64,000 nucleotides of DNA from Rhodococcus_G sp042879035 (lineage in GTDB: Bacteria; Actinomycetota; Actinomycetes; Mycobacteriales; Mycobacteriaceae): the NCBI RefSeq assembly GCF_042879035.1, contig NZ_JBIAOU010000022.1, positions 11,760 to 75,759 on the forward strand, given 5' to 3'. Positions within the stretch are counted from its first letter, which is position 1. Every line of letters starts with the position of its first letter. The position numbers were made by a program, and so were the translations under genes. Under the pieces are notes generated by a model that was given only the letters and a program-made list of their open reading frames with translations, was not told the origin of the DNA and did no database searches. Shown here one piece after another: positions 35,966-45,294 of this stretch.

Positions 35966-37711
35966 GTGAGCACCCTCGGTAGTTTCATCTGGTCGATCGC
36001 TGATCAACTTCGGGGTCCTTACCGCCCTAACCAGTACGGCAACGTGATCCTCCCGCTCACGATCCTGCGCCGCCTCGACTGCATCCTCGAGCCCGACCGG
36101 GCGACGGTGCGCGCGCTCGCCGCGAAGTACGACAACCCGAATCGGCTCAAGGTCGAGGTGAAGAAGGCCACCGGGCGGCCGTTCTACAACACCTCGAACT
36201 ACTCCTTCGACAACCTCCTCAAAGACGCCGACGGTTTGGCGGACAACCTGGCCGACTACCTCGACCGGTTCTCACCCGATGTCGACGTGTTCGAGTACTT
36301 CGACTTCAAAAAGGAGATCCTCGCCCTGGAGAAGGCGGAGCTGCTGCGCGAGGTCGTCACCTCCTTCAAGGCCGTCGACCTGCATCCGGACGTTGTCTCC
36401 AACGCCGACATGGGCGATGCGTTCGAGTACATCATCCGCAAGTTCAACGAGGCCGCGAACGAGACCTCCGGTGACCACTACACCCCGCGGGACGCGATCC
36501 GGCTGCTGGTGGATCTGCTGTTCGCCGAGAAGGACGCCGACCTGACCGAGGCCGGCATCGTCCGCACGCTGTACGACCCGACTGCGGGCACCGGCGGCAT
36601 GCTCGCCCTGGCCGAGGAGCACCTGCTCGCACAGAACCCGGACGCGAAGCTGAGCCTGTACGGCCAGGAGTACAACGGGCAGTCGTACGCGATCTGCAAG
36701 TCCGACCTGCTCGCCAAGGGCCACGACGCGACGAACATTGCCTTCGGCAACACCCTCACCGAGGATGCGTTCACGGGCCGGCACTTCGACTTCTGTATGT
36801 CGAACCCGCCGTACGGCGTCGACTGGAAGCAGTACGCCAAGGCGGTTACGAAGGAGCGCGACGAGGCCGGCCCCTACGGCCGGTTCGCGCCCGGCCTCCC
36901 GTCGACCTCGGACGGGCAGATGCTCTTCCTGCTGCACCTGGCACACAAGATGCGCGCCCCCGAGGACGGCGGCGGCCGGGTCGGCATCGTCATGAACGGT
37001 TCGCCGCTCTTCAACGGCGCCGCTGAATCCGGCCCCTCGAACATCCGCAGGTGGCTGCTGGAGAACGATCGGGTCGAGGCCATTGTCGCGCTGCCGACCA
37101 ACATGTTCTTCAACACCGGGATCGCCACCTACATCTGGATCCTCGACAACACCAAGCACCCCGACCGCAAGGGCCTGGTCCAGCTCATCGACGGCACCTC
37201 GTTCTGGACCAAGATGCGCAAGAACCTCGGCTCCAAGGGCCGCGAGATCAGCGACGCCGACCGCGCCGAGGTCGTGAAGTTGTACGCCGACTTCACCGAC
37301 GCCGACCCGGACTACTCCAAGGTGCTGCGCAACGACGAGTTCGGCTACTGGACGATCACCGTAGAGCACCCCCTCTTGAACGAGGACGGTAAGCCGGTTG
37401 TGGACCGCAAGGGCAAGCCCAAGTCGGACTCGAAGAAGCGCGACACCGAGAACGTCCCGTTCACCTACGGCGGTTCGACCGCCGGTGCCGCGGGCAAGGT
37501 CGAGGTCATCGAGGCGTACTTCGACGCCGAGGTGAAGCCGCACGTCCCCGACGCCTGGATCGATTGGGCGAAGGTCAAGACCGGGTACGAGATCCCCTTC
37601 ACCCGCCACTTCTACAAGTACGTCCCGCCGCGGCCACTCGCAGAGATCGACGCTGACCTGGAGAAGCAGGTCGCCAAGATCCTGGGTCTCTTGCGGGAGG
37701 TGGAGCAATGA
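35966..37711 (+). CDS. hsdM: Type I restriction-modification DNA methyltransferase subunit
   Basis: This 581-aa protein carries the N6-adenine methyltransferase motifs: DPTAGTGGML (AdoMet site, D204) and SNPPYG (catalytic, N280). The N-terminal helical domain starts FIWSIADQLRGPYRPNQYG, as in HsdM subunits. It methylates the site recognised by HsdS and protects the host genome. GTG 35966 follows AAGGAG; the earlier in-frame GTG at 35945 lacks a site. Its stop overlaps the hsdS start (ATGA). Confidence 0.92.
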   Translation: MSTLGSFIWSIADQLRGPYRPNQYGNVILPLTILRRLDCILEPDRATVRALAAKYDNPNRLKVEVKKATGRPFYNTSNYSFDNLLKDADGLADNLADYLDRFSPDVDVFEYFDFKKEILALEKAELLREVVTSFKAVDLHPDVVSNADMGDAFEYIIRKFNEAANETSGDHYTPRDAIRLLVDLLFAEKDADLTEAGIVRTLYDPTAGTGGMLALAEEHLLAQNPDAKLSLYGQEYNGQSYAICKSDLLAKGHDATNIAFGNTLTEDAFTGRHFDFCMSNPPYGVDWKQYAKAVTKERDEAGPYGRFAPGLPSTSDGQMLFLLHLAHKMRAPEDGGGRVGIVMNGSPLFNGAAESGPSNIRRWLLENDRVEAIVALPTNMFFNTGIATYIWILDNTKHPDRKGLVQLIDGTSFWTKMRKNLGSKGREISDADRAEVVKLYADFTDADPDYSKVLRNDEFGYWTITVEHPLLNEDGKPVVDRKGKPKSDSKKRDTENVPFTYGGSTAGAAGKVEVIEAYFDAEVKPHVPDAWIDWAKVKTGYEIPFTRHFYKYVPPRPLAEIDADLEKQVAKILGLLREVEQ

Positions 37712-38901
37712 CACGATTCGGGCATGCAATGGTGAAGATCGACGAGCGTATCCCGGGCATCGATCTTCCGCTGATGTCGGTCTCTCAGACCAGGGGCGTC
37801 ATCCGGCGCAGTGAGCTAACGGATGCGCCCCAGCGTGCGGAATCGCTAGACGCGTACAAGGTATGCCGACGGAACGACATCGTATTCAACAAGATGAGCA
37901 TTCGCGCCGGCGCCATGGGCGTCGTCGCGGAAGATGGTCTCGTGACCTACCACTACGAGGTCATGCGGCCACGCGAAGGAACCGACCCGATCTTCATCGC
38001 CTACTTGATGAAGTCCTCCTGGTTCACCGAGGAACTCATCAAGCGCGAACGCGGGATCGGCGCAGGCGATCAAGCCAACGTCCGCACCACTGAGGTTCCC
38101 TTCTCAGTGCTGAAGACCATTGACGCGTACCTTCCCGGATACGCCGCGCAGCGCGCAATCGCCGACTACCTCGACCGCGAGACTGCCCGCATCGACACGC
38201 TCATCAAGGAGCAGCAGCGCCTGATCGAGATGCTGCGCGAGCGTCGTCAGGCTGTCATCGATGAGTCGTTCTCGACTCTTGGTGAACCCAGTGTCCAACT
38301 GCGCCGATACATCAAGTTCTTGACGAGCGGCTCCCGTGGCTGGGGCGGCTACTACGCGGATCAGGGGGAGCGTTTCCTCCGGATCGGGAACCTGCCGCGA
38401 GCCAACCTCGAAATCCGTGGTGACATCCAGTTCGTGGACCTTCCGACCGACGTGACAGAGGGCTCACGGACGATGCTCCAGGAAAGCGATTTGCTCTTCT
38501 CAATCACCGCATATCTGGGATCCGTAGCCGTGGTCGAGGGCGATTGGGTGGGCGCGTATGTCAGTCAGCATGTCGCACTTTGCCGCCTGGAACGTGATCA
38601 AGTCGACCCCAGGTTCATCGGCTGGTTCATGCTCACCACAACAGGTCAGCACCAGCTCAACGAAGGCGCAGCGGGTGGCACAAAGATGCAGTTGGCGCTC
38701 GACGACATCAGAGGTCTTCGGGTGCCCACGGCTCCCATTGAGCAGCAGCACCGCATTGCTGCACACCTGGACGTGCAGACCACGAAGATCGACACGCTGA
38801 TCGTCGAGACCGAGCGGTTCATCGAACTCGCCCGCGAGCGGCGATCGGCGCTGATCACGGCGGCGGTGACGGGGCAGATCGACGTGCGCAAGGTGGCGTG
38901 A
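37708..38901 (+). CDS. hsdS: Type I restriction-modification specificity subunit
   Basis: This 397-aa protein has two target-recognition halves, each followed by a conserved spacer helix: QRAIADYLDRETARIDTLI near residue 150 and QQHRIAAHLDVQTTKIDTLI near residue 350. The spacer pair positions the two halves on the methylase and restriction subunits, and the two variable regions read the bipartite DNA target. The sequence starts close to the first recognition domain, so its N-terminal half is shorter than usual (about 150 residues before the first spacer). It overlaps hsdM by 4 nt and hsdR by 1 nt. Confidence 0.88.
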   Translation: MTRFGHAMVKIDERIPGIDLPLMSVSQTRGVIRRSELTDAPQRAESLDAYKVCRRNDIVFNKMSIRAGAMGVVAEDGLVTYHYEVMRPREGTDPIFIAYLMKSSWFTEELIKRERGIGAGDQANVRTTEVPFSVLKTIDAYLPGYAAQRAIADYLDRETARIDTLIKEQQRLIEMLRERRQAVIDESFSTLGEPSVQLRRYIKFLTSGSRGWGGYYADQGERFLRIGNLPRANLEIRGDIQFVDLPTDVTEGSRTMLQESDLLFSITAYLGSVAVVEGDWVGAYVSQHVALCRLERDQVDPRFIGWFMLTTTGQHQLNEGAAGGTKMQLALDDIRGLRVPTAPIEQQHRIAAHLDVQTTKIDTLIVETERFIELARERRSALITAAVTGQIDVRKVA

Positions 38902-41900
38902 TGGCGGATCACAACGAGGTCGTCTTCGAGTCCGAGATCTGCGCGGACCTGGAGTCCGATGGGTGGCTGTACTCGGCGAATGACGTCGGGTACGACCGGG
39001 CGCGGGCGCTCTTCCCCGAGGACCTGTTCGCGTGGCTGGAGCAGACCCAGCAGGCGGCGTACGAGAAGGCGTTGAAGGCCGCGGGGTCGCAGGCGAAGTT
39101 CCTCGACGTGCTGACCGCGGCGCTCGACAAGCCCCTCGAACATGGTGGCGGGACGCTGAACATCCTGCGCAACGGGGTGCAGTACATCGGCGGTGGCCGG
39201 TTGAAGATGGCGCAGTTCCGCCCGGAGACCAGCCTGAACGCGACCACCAACGAGCAGTACGCGGCGATGCGGGTGCGGGTGATGCGGCAGGTGCACTTCT
39301 CCACCGCCGACCAGCGCAGCATCGACCTGGTTTTCTTCGTCAACGGGCTCCCGGTGGCCACCGTCGAGCTGAAGACCGACTTCACCCAGTCTCTCGACGA
39401 GGCGATCAACCAGTACCGCAAGGACCGGAATCCGCTGACCAACGGGCGGCCCGAGCCGCTGCTGTCGTTCGGGCACCGGGCGCTGGTGCACTTCGCGGTC
39501 TCCAACGACCTGGCCGCGATGACCACCCGGCTCGAGGGCGAGAAAACCCACTTCCTGCCGTTCAACATGGGTCACAAGGGTGGCGCGGGGAACCCGCCGG
39601 GTGAGGCCGGCCGGTCGGCGACGGCGTACCTGTGGGAGCGGGTCTGGGACAAGGACTCCTGGCTGAGCATCATCGGCCGGCTGATGATCGTGGAAACCAA
39701 GGAAGAGTGGGATGTCGCGACCGGGACGTCGGTGCGGCGCACCGGCATGCTCTTCCCGCGGTTCCACCAGTGGGAGGCCGTGACGAACATCGTGGCCGCT
39801 GTCCGTGAGGAAGGGGTGGGGCAGCGCTACCTGATCGAGCACTCGGCAGGGTCGGGGAAGACGAACACCATCGCTTGGACCGCGCACCGGCTGGCGCGAC
39901 TGCACGTGGACGACAAGAAGGTCTTCGACTCGGTGATCGTGGTCGTGGACCGCACCGTGCTCGACGGGCAGCTCCAGGAGGCGATCCGGCAGATCGACGG
40001 GTCCGGGAAGATCGTGGCCACGATCAGCCCGGAGGACGTCCGGAAGGCGGGGGCGAAGTCGAAATCCGGTCTGCTGGCAACCGCACTCAAGAACGGGGAG
40101 CTGATCATCGCGGTGACGGTGCAGACCTTCCCGTACGCCCTCGAAGAGATTCGCAAGGATTCATCGCTCAAGGGGCGACGGTTCGCGGTGATCGCCGACG
40201 AGGCGCACTCCTCGCAGTCCGGCCAGATCTCCTCCAAGCTCAAGGCGGTACTGACCGCGGAGGAGGTCACCGAGATCGAGGAGAGCGGTGAGATCGACGT
40301 CGAGGCGATCCTGGCCTCGGAGATGACCGAGCGGGCCGAGTCGGAGAACATCTCCTACCTCGCGTTCACCGCAACACCGAAGAACAAGACCCTCGAGCTC
40401 TTCGGTCGTAAGGGGACTGACGGGAAGCCGACCTCGTTCCACCTCTACTCGATGCGCCAGGCGATCGAGGAGGGCTACATCCTCGACGTGCTCAAGGGCT
40501 ACCAGACCTACGACACCGCGCTGAAGATCGCCGGCCAGACCGAGAGCCGCGACGGCGGCGAGGTGGAGGAGTCCGCGGCTCGGAAGGGCCTGATGCGCTG
40601 GGTGAAACTGCACCCGACCAACATCAGCCAGAAGGTGCAGATTATCGTCGAGCACTTTCACATCAACGTCGCCCACCTGCTCGCCGGCAAGGCGAAGGCA
40701 ATGGTCGTGACCGACTCACGCAAGGCCGCGGTGAAGTACAAGAAGGCGATCGACGCCTACATCGCCAAGCGGGCCGCTGAGGATGCCTCGTACAACTACC
40801 GCACCCTGGTCGCGTTCTCCGGTGCGGTGACGATGGACGAGGACGAGCAGTGGGTGTCGGAGTGGGGGCCGCAGCCGAGCAAGGACGACGAGTTCACCGA
40901 GGCCAACCTGAACCCCGGCGCCGGGGCGGATCTGGCCGCCGCGTTCAAGGGCTCGACGTACACGATCATGCTGGTCGCCAACAAGTTCCAGACCGGGTTC
41001 GACCAGCCGCTGCTCTCCGCGATGTACGTCGACAAGAAGCTCTCCGGGGTGACCGCGGTGCAGACGCTGTCCCGGCTCAACCGCACCCACCGCACCGCGA
41101 GCGGGGAGCGCAAGCGCAAGACGTTCGTCATCGACTTCGTGAACAAACCCGAGGACATCCGGGCCGCGTTCGAGCCGTACTTCACCGGCGCCACCATCGA
41201 GACCGAGACCGACCCGTACGTCGTCGCGCACCTCGCCACCAAGCTCGCTCAGGCCGGGATCTACACACCGGAGCAGGTGCGTGAGGTCGCCGAACTGTGG
41301 GTCACGCGGAAGGGCAACAACGCCCTCTCGGCCGCGATCAGCCCGGCCAAGCACGACTTCGCCCGCCGCTACGCGGCGGCGATCGAGGCCGACGACAAAG
41401 TCACCCTCAACACCCTCGACCTGTTCCGCAAGGACGTCGCAACCTACGTCCGGCTCTACGACTTCATGAGCCAGATCGTCGACTACGGCGACCCGTACAT
41501 GGAGATGCTGTCGATCTTCCTGCGACTGCTGGACAAGGTCATTGCAGACTCGTCTTGGGCTGCGGAGGTCGACCTCTCCGATGTAGTGCTGGTCGGGGTC
41601 AAGCACAACAAGGCGGCCGCGGTCGACATCGCGCTGACCGGTGAGGGCGAGCTCAAGGGCATCGGCGCCGCGGGCACCGGCACCCGGAAGGAGCCGAAGT
41701 ACGTCGCTTTGCAGGTCGTCATCGACAAGATGAACGACCTCTTCGGCGCTGAAGCGTTCACCGAGTCGCAGGTCCGTGAGTTCGTGCAGGGACTGGTGCA
41801 GCGTCTGCTTGCGTACCCGGACCTGGTCAAGCAGACCGCGGTGAACTCGAAGAAGCAGTTCATGGAGTCGAAGGACTTCCAGGCCGCGGTGACCGAGGCG

Positions 41901-42026
41901 GTCGTCGACAACCAGGAGGCCCACAACACCATGGCCGACTACTTCTTCAGCGACGGACCCGGCATCAGCGCTGTCATCATCGCGCTCGCGGACGCCTTCT
42001 ACGAGGCAGCGATCGATAGCGAATGA
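38901..42026 (+). CDS. hsdR: Type I restriction endonuclease and translocase subunit
   Basis: This 1041-aa protein has an N-terminal nuclease domain with DLVFFVNGLPVATVELKTDF (PD-ExK-type D...ExK), then a superfamily 2 motor with Walker A HSAGSGKTNT (K320) and DEAH box ADEAHSSQSG (D433-H436), followed by LAFTATPKNKTLELFG (motif III) and a second motor lobe. The C-terminal region binds HsdM. It cleaves DNA lacking methylation after ATP-driven translocation. ATG 38901 overlaps the hsdS stop (TGATG). All three subunits look intact. Confidence 0.92.
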   Translation: MADHNEVVFESEICADLESDGWLYSANDVGYDRARALFPEDLFAWLEQTQQAAYEKALKAAGSQAKFLDVLTAALDKPLEHGGGTLNILRNGVQYIGGGRLKMAQFRPETSLNATTNEQYAAMRVRVMRQVHFSTADQRSIDLVFFVNGLPVATVELKTDFTQSLDEAINQYRKDRNPLTNGRPEPLLSFGHRALVHFAVSNDLAAMTTRLEGEKTHFLPFNMGHKGGAGNPPGEAGRSATAYLWERVWDKDSWLSIIGRLMIVETKEEWDVATGTSVRRTGMLFPRFHQWEAVTNIVAAVREEGVGQRYLIEHSAGSGKTNTIAWTAHRLARLHVDDKKVFDSVIVVVDRTVLDGQLQEAIRQIDGSGKIVATISPEDVRKAGAKSKSGLLATALKNGELIIAVTVQTFPYALEEIRKDSSLKGRRFAVIADEAHSSQSGQISSKLKAVLTAEEVTEIEESGEIDVEAILASEMTERAESENISYLAFTATPKNKTLELFGRKGTDGKPTSFHLYSMRQAIEEGYILDVLKGYQTYDTALKIAGQTESRDGGEVEESAARKGLMRWVKLHPTNISQKVQIIVEHFHINVAHLLAGKAKAMVVTDSRKAAVKYKKAIDAYIAKRAAEDASYNYRTLVAFSGAVTMDEDEQWVSEWGPQPSKDDEFTEANLNPGAGADLAAAFKGSTYTIMLVANKFQTGFDQPLLSAMYVDKKLSGVTAVQTLSRLNRTHRTASGERKRKTFVIDFVNKPEDIRAAFEPYFTGATIETETDPYVVAHLATKLAQAGIYTPEQVREVAELWVTRKGNNALSAAISPAKHDFARRYAAAIEADDKVTLNTLDLFRKDVATYVRLYDFMSQIVDYGDPYMEMLSIFLRLLDKVIADSSWAAEVDLSDVVLVGVKHNKAAAVDIALTGEGELKGIGAAGTGTRKEPKYVALQVVIDKMNDLFGAEAFTESQVREFVQGLVQRLLAYPDLVKQTAVNSKKQFMESKDFQAAVTEAVVDNQEAHNTMADYFFSDGPGISAVIIALADAFYEAAIDSE

Positions 42027-42276
42027 GAGGGCTGGGCTGCGGCTCCTCCTGCTGAGGCGAGCGGATGCGGACATGACATTTACAAAATCCTCCTGACCAG
42101 CATTTACGGTGTATTTTCCGTCGATGCTGTGGTGACCCCTACTTCATCGAGCGCGGCTGCAAACGGGCCGTGCCCACGCGGCTACACGGGGGAGTGACCC
42201 GGCTGACCGGTACCGGAATCCGGGTGGCGGTGTCCGGCTCGGCCGAGTCGGAATTGCCAAAAGAGCCGGCCAACGG
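42027..42276. other. Gap after hsdR
   Basis: No gene was found in this 250 bp stretch. It separates two convergent units and shows no strong terminator hairpin. Confidence 0.4.
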
Positions 42277-42843
42277 CTAGTCGGCCAAACCAGCTACGTA
42301 GGCATCGATGCACTGCTGAAGCACCACGAGTGAGAGTGGAGCCACTTCGTCGAGGTCCACGTCACCGAAATCCTCAAAGCTTCCGATGTCCTTCTCGATG
42401 CCTGTCCAGAACCGCCTGATCGCTTTGAGAATGGCCAATGCGTCGGTGAAGAGGTCAACGTTCGGCTCGAACTCGGGGTCGATGACGTACTTGATCAGCT
42501 CATGCGACAACTCATGGCGATGGGCATAGATGTCGTCCAGTCGGTCGGCTTGCGCCAAGGTGATGGCTTCCAAGCCAACGAGCCACAGCAGAGACGCCCT
42601 GAACCGATTCTTCGGTGAGTGGACCAGGACCTGTCGCTGATACCCCTCCTCGTCGAAGAGCCAGCCGGTCTCGTCGAATCCTCGGCAGTAGAACTGCCGC
42701 ACCTCGCCTAGCACCGACTGCTTGAGCATCTCATGCGTGATCTGGTACAGGCCGGCGAACGACAGGGTTGCTCGAATTCGGTGTGGCTGCAGCTTGTCTT
42801 CGAATCGCTGCTTGTATTCGTCGAGGTCATCCGCATGGCTCAC
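42277..42843 (-). CDS. Conserved-looking hypothetical protein beside hsdR
   Basis: This 188-aa acidic, helical protein (GTG 42843) includes FAGLYQITHEMLKQSVLGEV and YAHRHELSHELIKYVIDP, the latter with a His/Glu-rich stretch of the form HRHELSHEL. HELSH resembles a metal site at first glance, but in the middle of a helix it may be only charged. No known domain was recognised. It lies convergent with hsdR and next to a toxin-like relic, so it may belong to a defence set; this is inference from position. Confidence 0.6.
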   Translation of the reverse strand: MSHADDLDEYKQRFEDKLQPHRIRATLSFAGLYQITHEMLKQSVLGEVRQFYCRGFDETGWLFDEEGYQRQVLVHSPKNRFRASLLWLVGLEAITLAQADRLDDIYAHRHELSHELIKYVIDPEFEPNVDLFTDALAILKAIRRFWTGIEKDIGSFEDFGDVDLDEVAPLSLVVLQQCIDAYVAGLAD

Positions 42844-43000
42844 CGCGTCAGTGTGGCGGATCTCGTCAGCCCACGCGAAGTGTCATAAGAGCCGCTTACC
42901 GGCCCACAAACCGGGGCGCCGCCGGCGGGGAGCGGGGCCACGCGACGAGCCGCGTGTACCGCTGCCGGGACGGCCTCGCCGAGGTACCTGTCGTCACCCT

Positions 43001-43200
43001 TCACGGGCACGTCGAACGGGCGGCCATCGCGTGGGCGATGACGTGGGCATCGGTGCTCCACGACGACGCCGCTCTCGAGCAGTGCGGCGTGTCGGGCGGG
43101 GGCGACGAGTATGACGAACCCTTCGTCCAGCTCGAACGCGCGTACCGCGTGATCGAACGCGTGCATGTCGGTGTCCTCGATGCTTGCATGCGGGCATCGG
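43001..43200 (-). pseudogene. Second frameshifted toxin-like relic
   Basis: The minus strand reads HASIEDTDMHAFDHAVRAFE, then LDEGFVILVAPARHAALLES, then GVVVEH in one frame, followed by DAHVIAHAMAARSTCP to a TGA (43001-43003) in another. One extra base near 43045-43050 accounts for the break. The LLE(S/L)VV and HAM(K/A)AR elements match those of the frameshifted toxin at 33757, so both copies are probably members of one family. No intact antitoxin is next to this copy. Confidence 0.5.
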
Positions 43201-43241
43201 AAGGGCTGACCGATAGACCCGGAGTGGACGGTTGCCGCGTC

Positions 43242-44540
43242 TCAGTTTCGTTCGACCGTGTAGTCCATCGCCAACTCGTCGTAGGTGAGTTTGCCGGCGA
43301 GGAAGGCCTCGGCGTTGCATTCGGACAACGCCTGTAGTTTCAGTGCCATCGCCTCGTACTCGTCGTGTATGTCCCTGGGACGGAACCGCAGTGATCGGGC
43401 GCCGGAGTTCCGTGCCGAGAGCTTTCCGGCGGCGAGCACGTCCTGCCAGGTCTTTTGGGACACGTCGCTGCGTACGTAGTAGACGCCGTGTGCCCCGGCG
43501 AAGGGGCTGATCGCGATGGCGTCCTCTTGCCAGGGCCCCTCGTCGCGGGCCTTGATCACCAGGATGACGTAGGTCCTGTCAATCGTGGAGGTGTCTACGT
43601 CGAGGCTGTTCTGCGCGTTGAACTCGCCTCGCATGAGGGTGCATCGGTCCTCGCCGAAGAGCTCGATGAGTTCGTCCAGGACGTCGAGCCGTTCCTCGTC
43701 GATGTAGGAGTTGCTGCTTCCATAGAGAAGCTGAGCGCGACCGGGGCTGCGCAGATCGTCGAGAGTGAACCCGCCTCGGTAGCGCGGATCGTTCGGCTTC
43801 CTGTCCCAGGGCGGCCGAACGCCGGCGGCGAGCAGCGCGGCCCGGTAGTCCCGGTACGTGGTGACGGGGTCGTGCCACTTGCTGATTACGGTGAGTCGGT
43901 CGCCGACGATGTCGCGCAGCAGTTGCCGCAGCTCGTCGCGTTTCGCGGCCGGATCTTTGAGATGCTCGGTCAGTAGAAACAATGCCGCAGCCTCGTGCTG
44001 CCGGATCTCGTCGGTGTGCAGTCGCGCGAGCCGCCCTCCGCTCCCGCTGATGAGCGCGCGTGCGATGGCCTGGCGTTGTTGCAGTATTCGGGTCTCGCCG
44101 GACAGCAACGCCAGGTACAGCAGCCCGCGCAGCACCGTCAGGGTGCTCACATCGGAGTCCGACGAGGGGTCGTCCCAGATCAGGGTGCGTTCGACCGTCG
44201 AGTACAGTACGGACGCAGCTCCCGGTTTGGGAACCCCATGTGAGCCAACGTCTTCCAGCAGACGCGGTATCTGGAACTGGTCCTCGGTGGTCTCGACGAA
44301 CTCCTTGACTCCGTGGATGCAGCGCGCATAGTGGGCTAGATCCAGCACGGACTCCGGTATTCCGGGGTCGGGCGAGTCGTCGGCTGTGTGGGACACAGTG
44401 CTGGGGGCGATGAAGTGCAGAAAGCCTTCCATCCTCGGGTCGAGGTCGTCGTACAGTCGGAACGTCTGTCGTAGTCGGTGGACGAGGTCGGGGCCGCCGA
44501 GAACCTCGGCCATCTGCAGCAAACTCGGGTCGTGCGACAT
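43242..44540 (-). CDS. Unrecognised 432-aa protein in the defence region
   Basis: This protein starts at ATG 44540 with AGAAGGA upstream. It is soluble and largely helical (QQRQAIARALISGSGGRLAR and RDELRQLLRDIVGDRLTVIS), with a C-terminal part rich in aromatic and acidic residues (GPWQEDAIAISPFAGAHGVY). No transmembrane span, Walker box or nuclease motif that I recognise was found. It sits between two recognised defence genes on the same strand as the 42277 gene, and a previously unannotated defence role is conceivable. Confidence 0.6.
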   Translation of the reverse strand: MSHDPSLLQMAEVLGGPDLVHRLRQTFRLYDDLDPRMEGFLHFIAPSTVSHTADDSPDPGIPESVLDLAHYARCIHGVKEFVETTEDQFQIPRLLEDVGSHGVPKPGAASVLYSTVERTLIWDDPSSDSDVSTLTVLRGLLYLALLSGETRILQQRQAIARALISGSGGRLARLHTDEIRQHEAAALFLLTEHLKDPAAKRDELRQLLRDIVGDRLTVISKWHDPVTTYRDYRAALLAAGVRPPWDRKPNDPRYRGGFTLDDLRSPGRAQLLYGSSNSYIDEERLDVLDELIELFGEDRCTLMRGEFNAQNSLDVDTSTIDRTYVILVIKARDEGPWQEDAIAISPFAGAHGVYYVRSDVSQKTWQDVLAAGKLSARNSGARSLRFRPRDIHDEYEAMALKLQALSECNAEAFLAGKLTYDELAMDYTVERN

Positions 44541-45294
44541 GCTTCCTTCTGAACGGCGCGGTCATGGGATCGGTGGGGGTGCGCATCGACGGGCACCGGC
44601 CGAGGGCTGATTGGACATGCAGGCGTGGCCACTTCACCGGGGGTGTGTGCTGCGGATGCTCCATTGCCTGGTCGAGCGATGAGAGGTTACATGGTCGGCG
44701 CTCCCTGGTGGGCTGAGTGTCGCCACCGCGTTCTGCTGAGCGGTGCATCGCGGGAGCAGCGCCTCATCGCTCATGTCGAAGACGCCTGCCGCTCCAATCA
44801 ATCATGCGCGGAAGCGTAGTCCGACGACGGTGCGCCCACGGCGAGGGGCAGCCCTCGGCGCGACCAACCCGAAGTTGCTTCCCTCCCCGTCAGTGGCTAC
44901 CGTTTCGCCCCAGGACAGCAACTTTTCCTTCCAGAGAATGAGCATCCTGCAGAGGGGCCCGAAACCGTGATCAAGTTTCGGGCCCCTTTCACACGCGTCC
45001 AGAGGCCTGTGCCAGGTCGGCGCGCATACCCGATACCGTCCGGGTCTCGAGACCCGGAAGCTCGACCACAGTGCCGGTACCGCCCGCGCCCCGCCCGCCG
45101 ACTGACGGACTCCACCTCGCGTGGAAGGGCTGAACGGCGCCGAGTGACAGGCGAGACGATTCCGGATCCAACAGGCTCAGTGTCGGTGCACCACCGGACG
45201 TTGCATTCCTCGAGTCGCAGACGAACAAGATCAAGAAGGGGCGGCACTGTCCCTAACGCAGTCACGTACGAACTGTCTCCGTTGCGGTGACGCC
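44541..45294. other. Non-coding region with an orphan hairpin
   Basis: No credible gene was found in this 754 bp stretch. It contains a strong terminator-like hairpin at 44954-44986 with no gene read toward it. Confidence 0.4.
44954..44986 (+). terminator. Strong intrinsic terminator-like hairpin
   Basis: GGGGCCCGAAAC pairs perfectly with GTTTCGGGCCCC around a 9-nt loop (44966-44974), followed by TTT. A 12-bp perfect stem is unusually stable for this sequence. No gene runs into it from the left on the plus strand. Confidence 0.7.

Noticed and set aside
42470..42560. Metallopeptidase HExxH site in the 42277 protein
   Set aside because: The stretch reads HRHELSHEL, which matches HExxH only as HELSH in a charged helix with no third-ligand context; not accepted as catalytic.
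42768..43337. 189-aa plus-strand frame over the 43 kb region
   Set aside because: It appears to be the complement of the minus-strand toxin-like relic and the 43242 gene; no ribosome site or domain is found.
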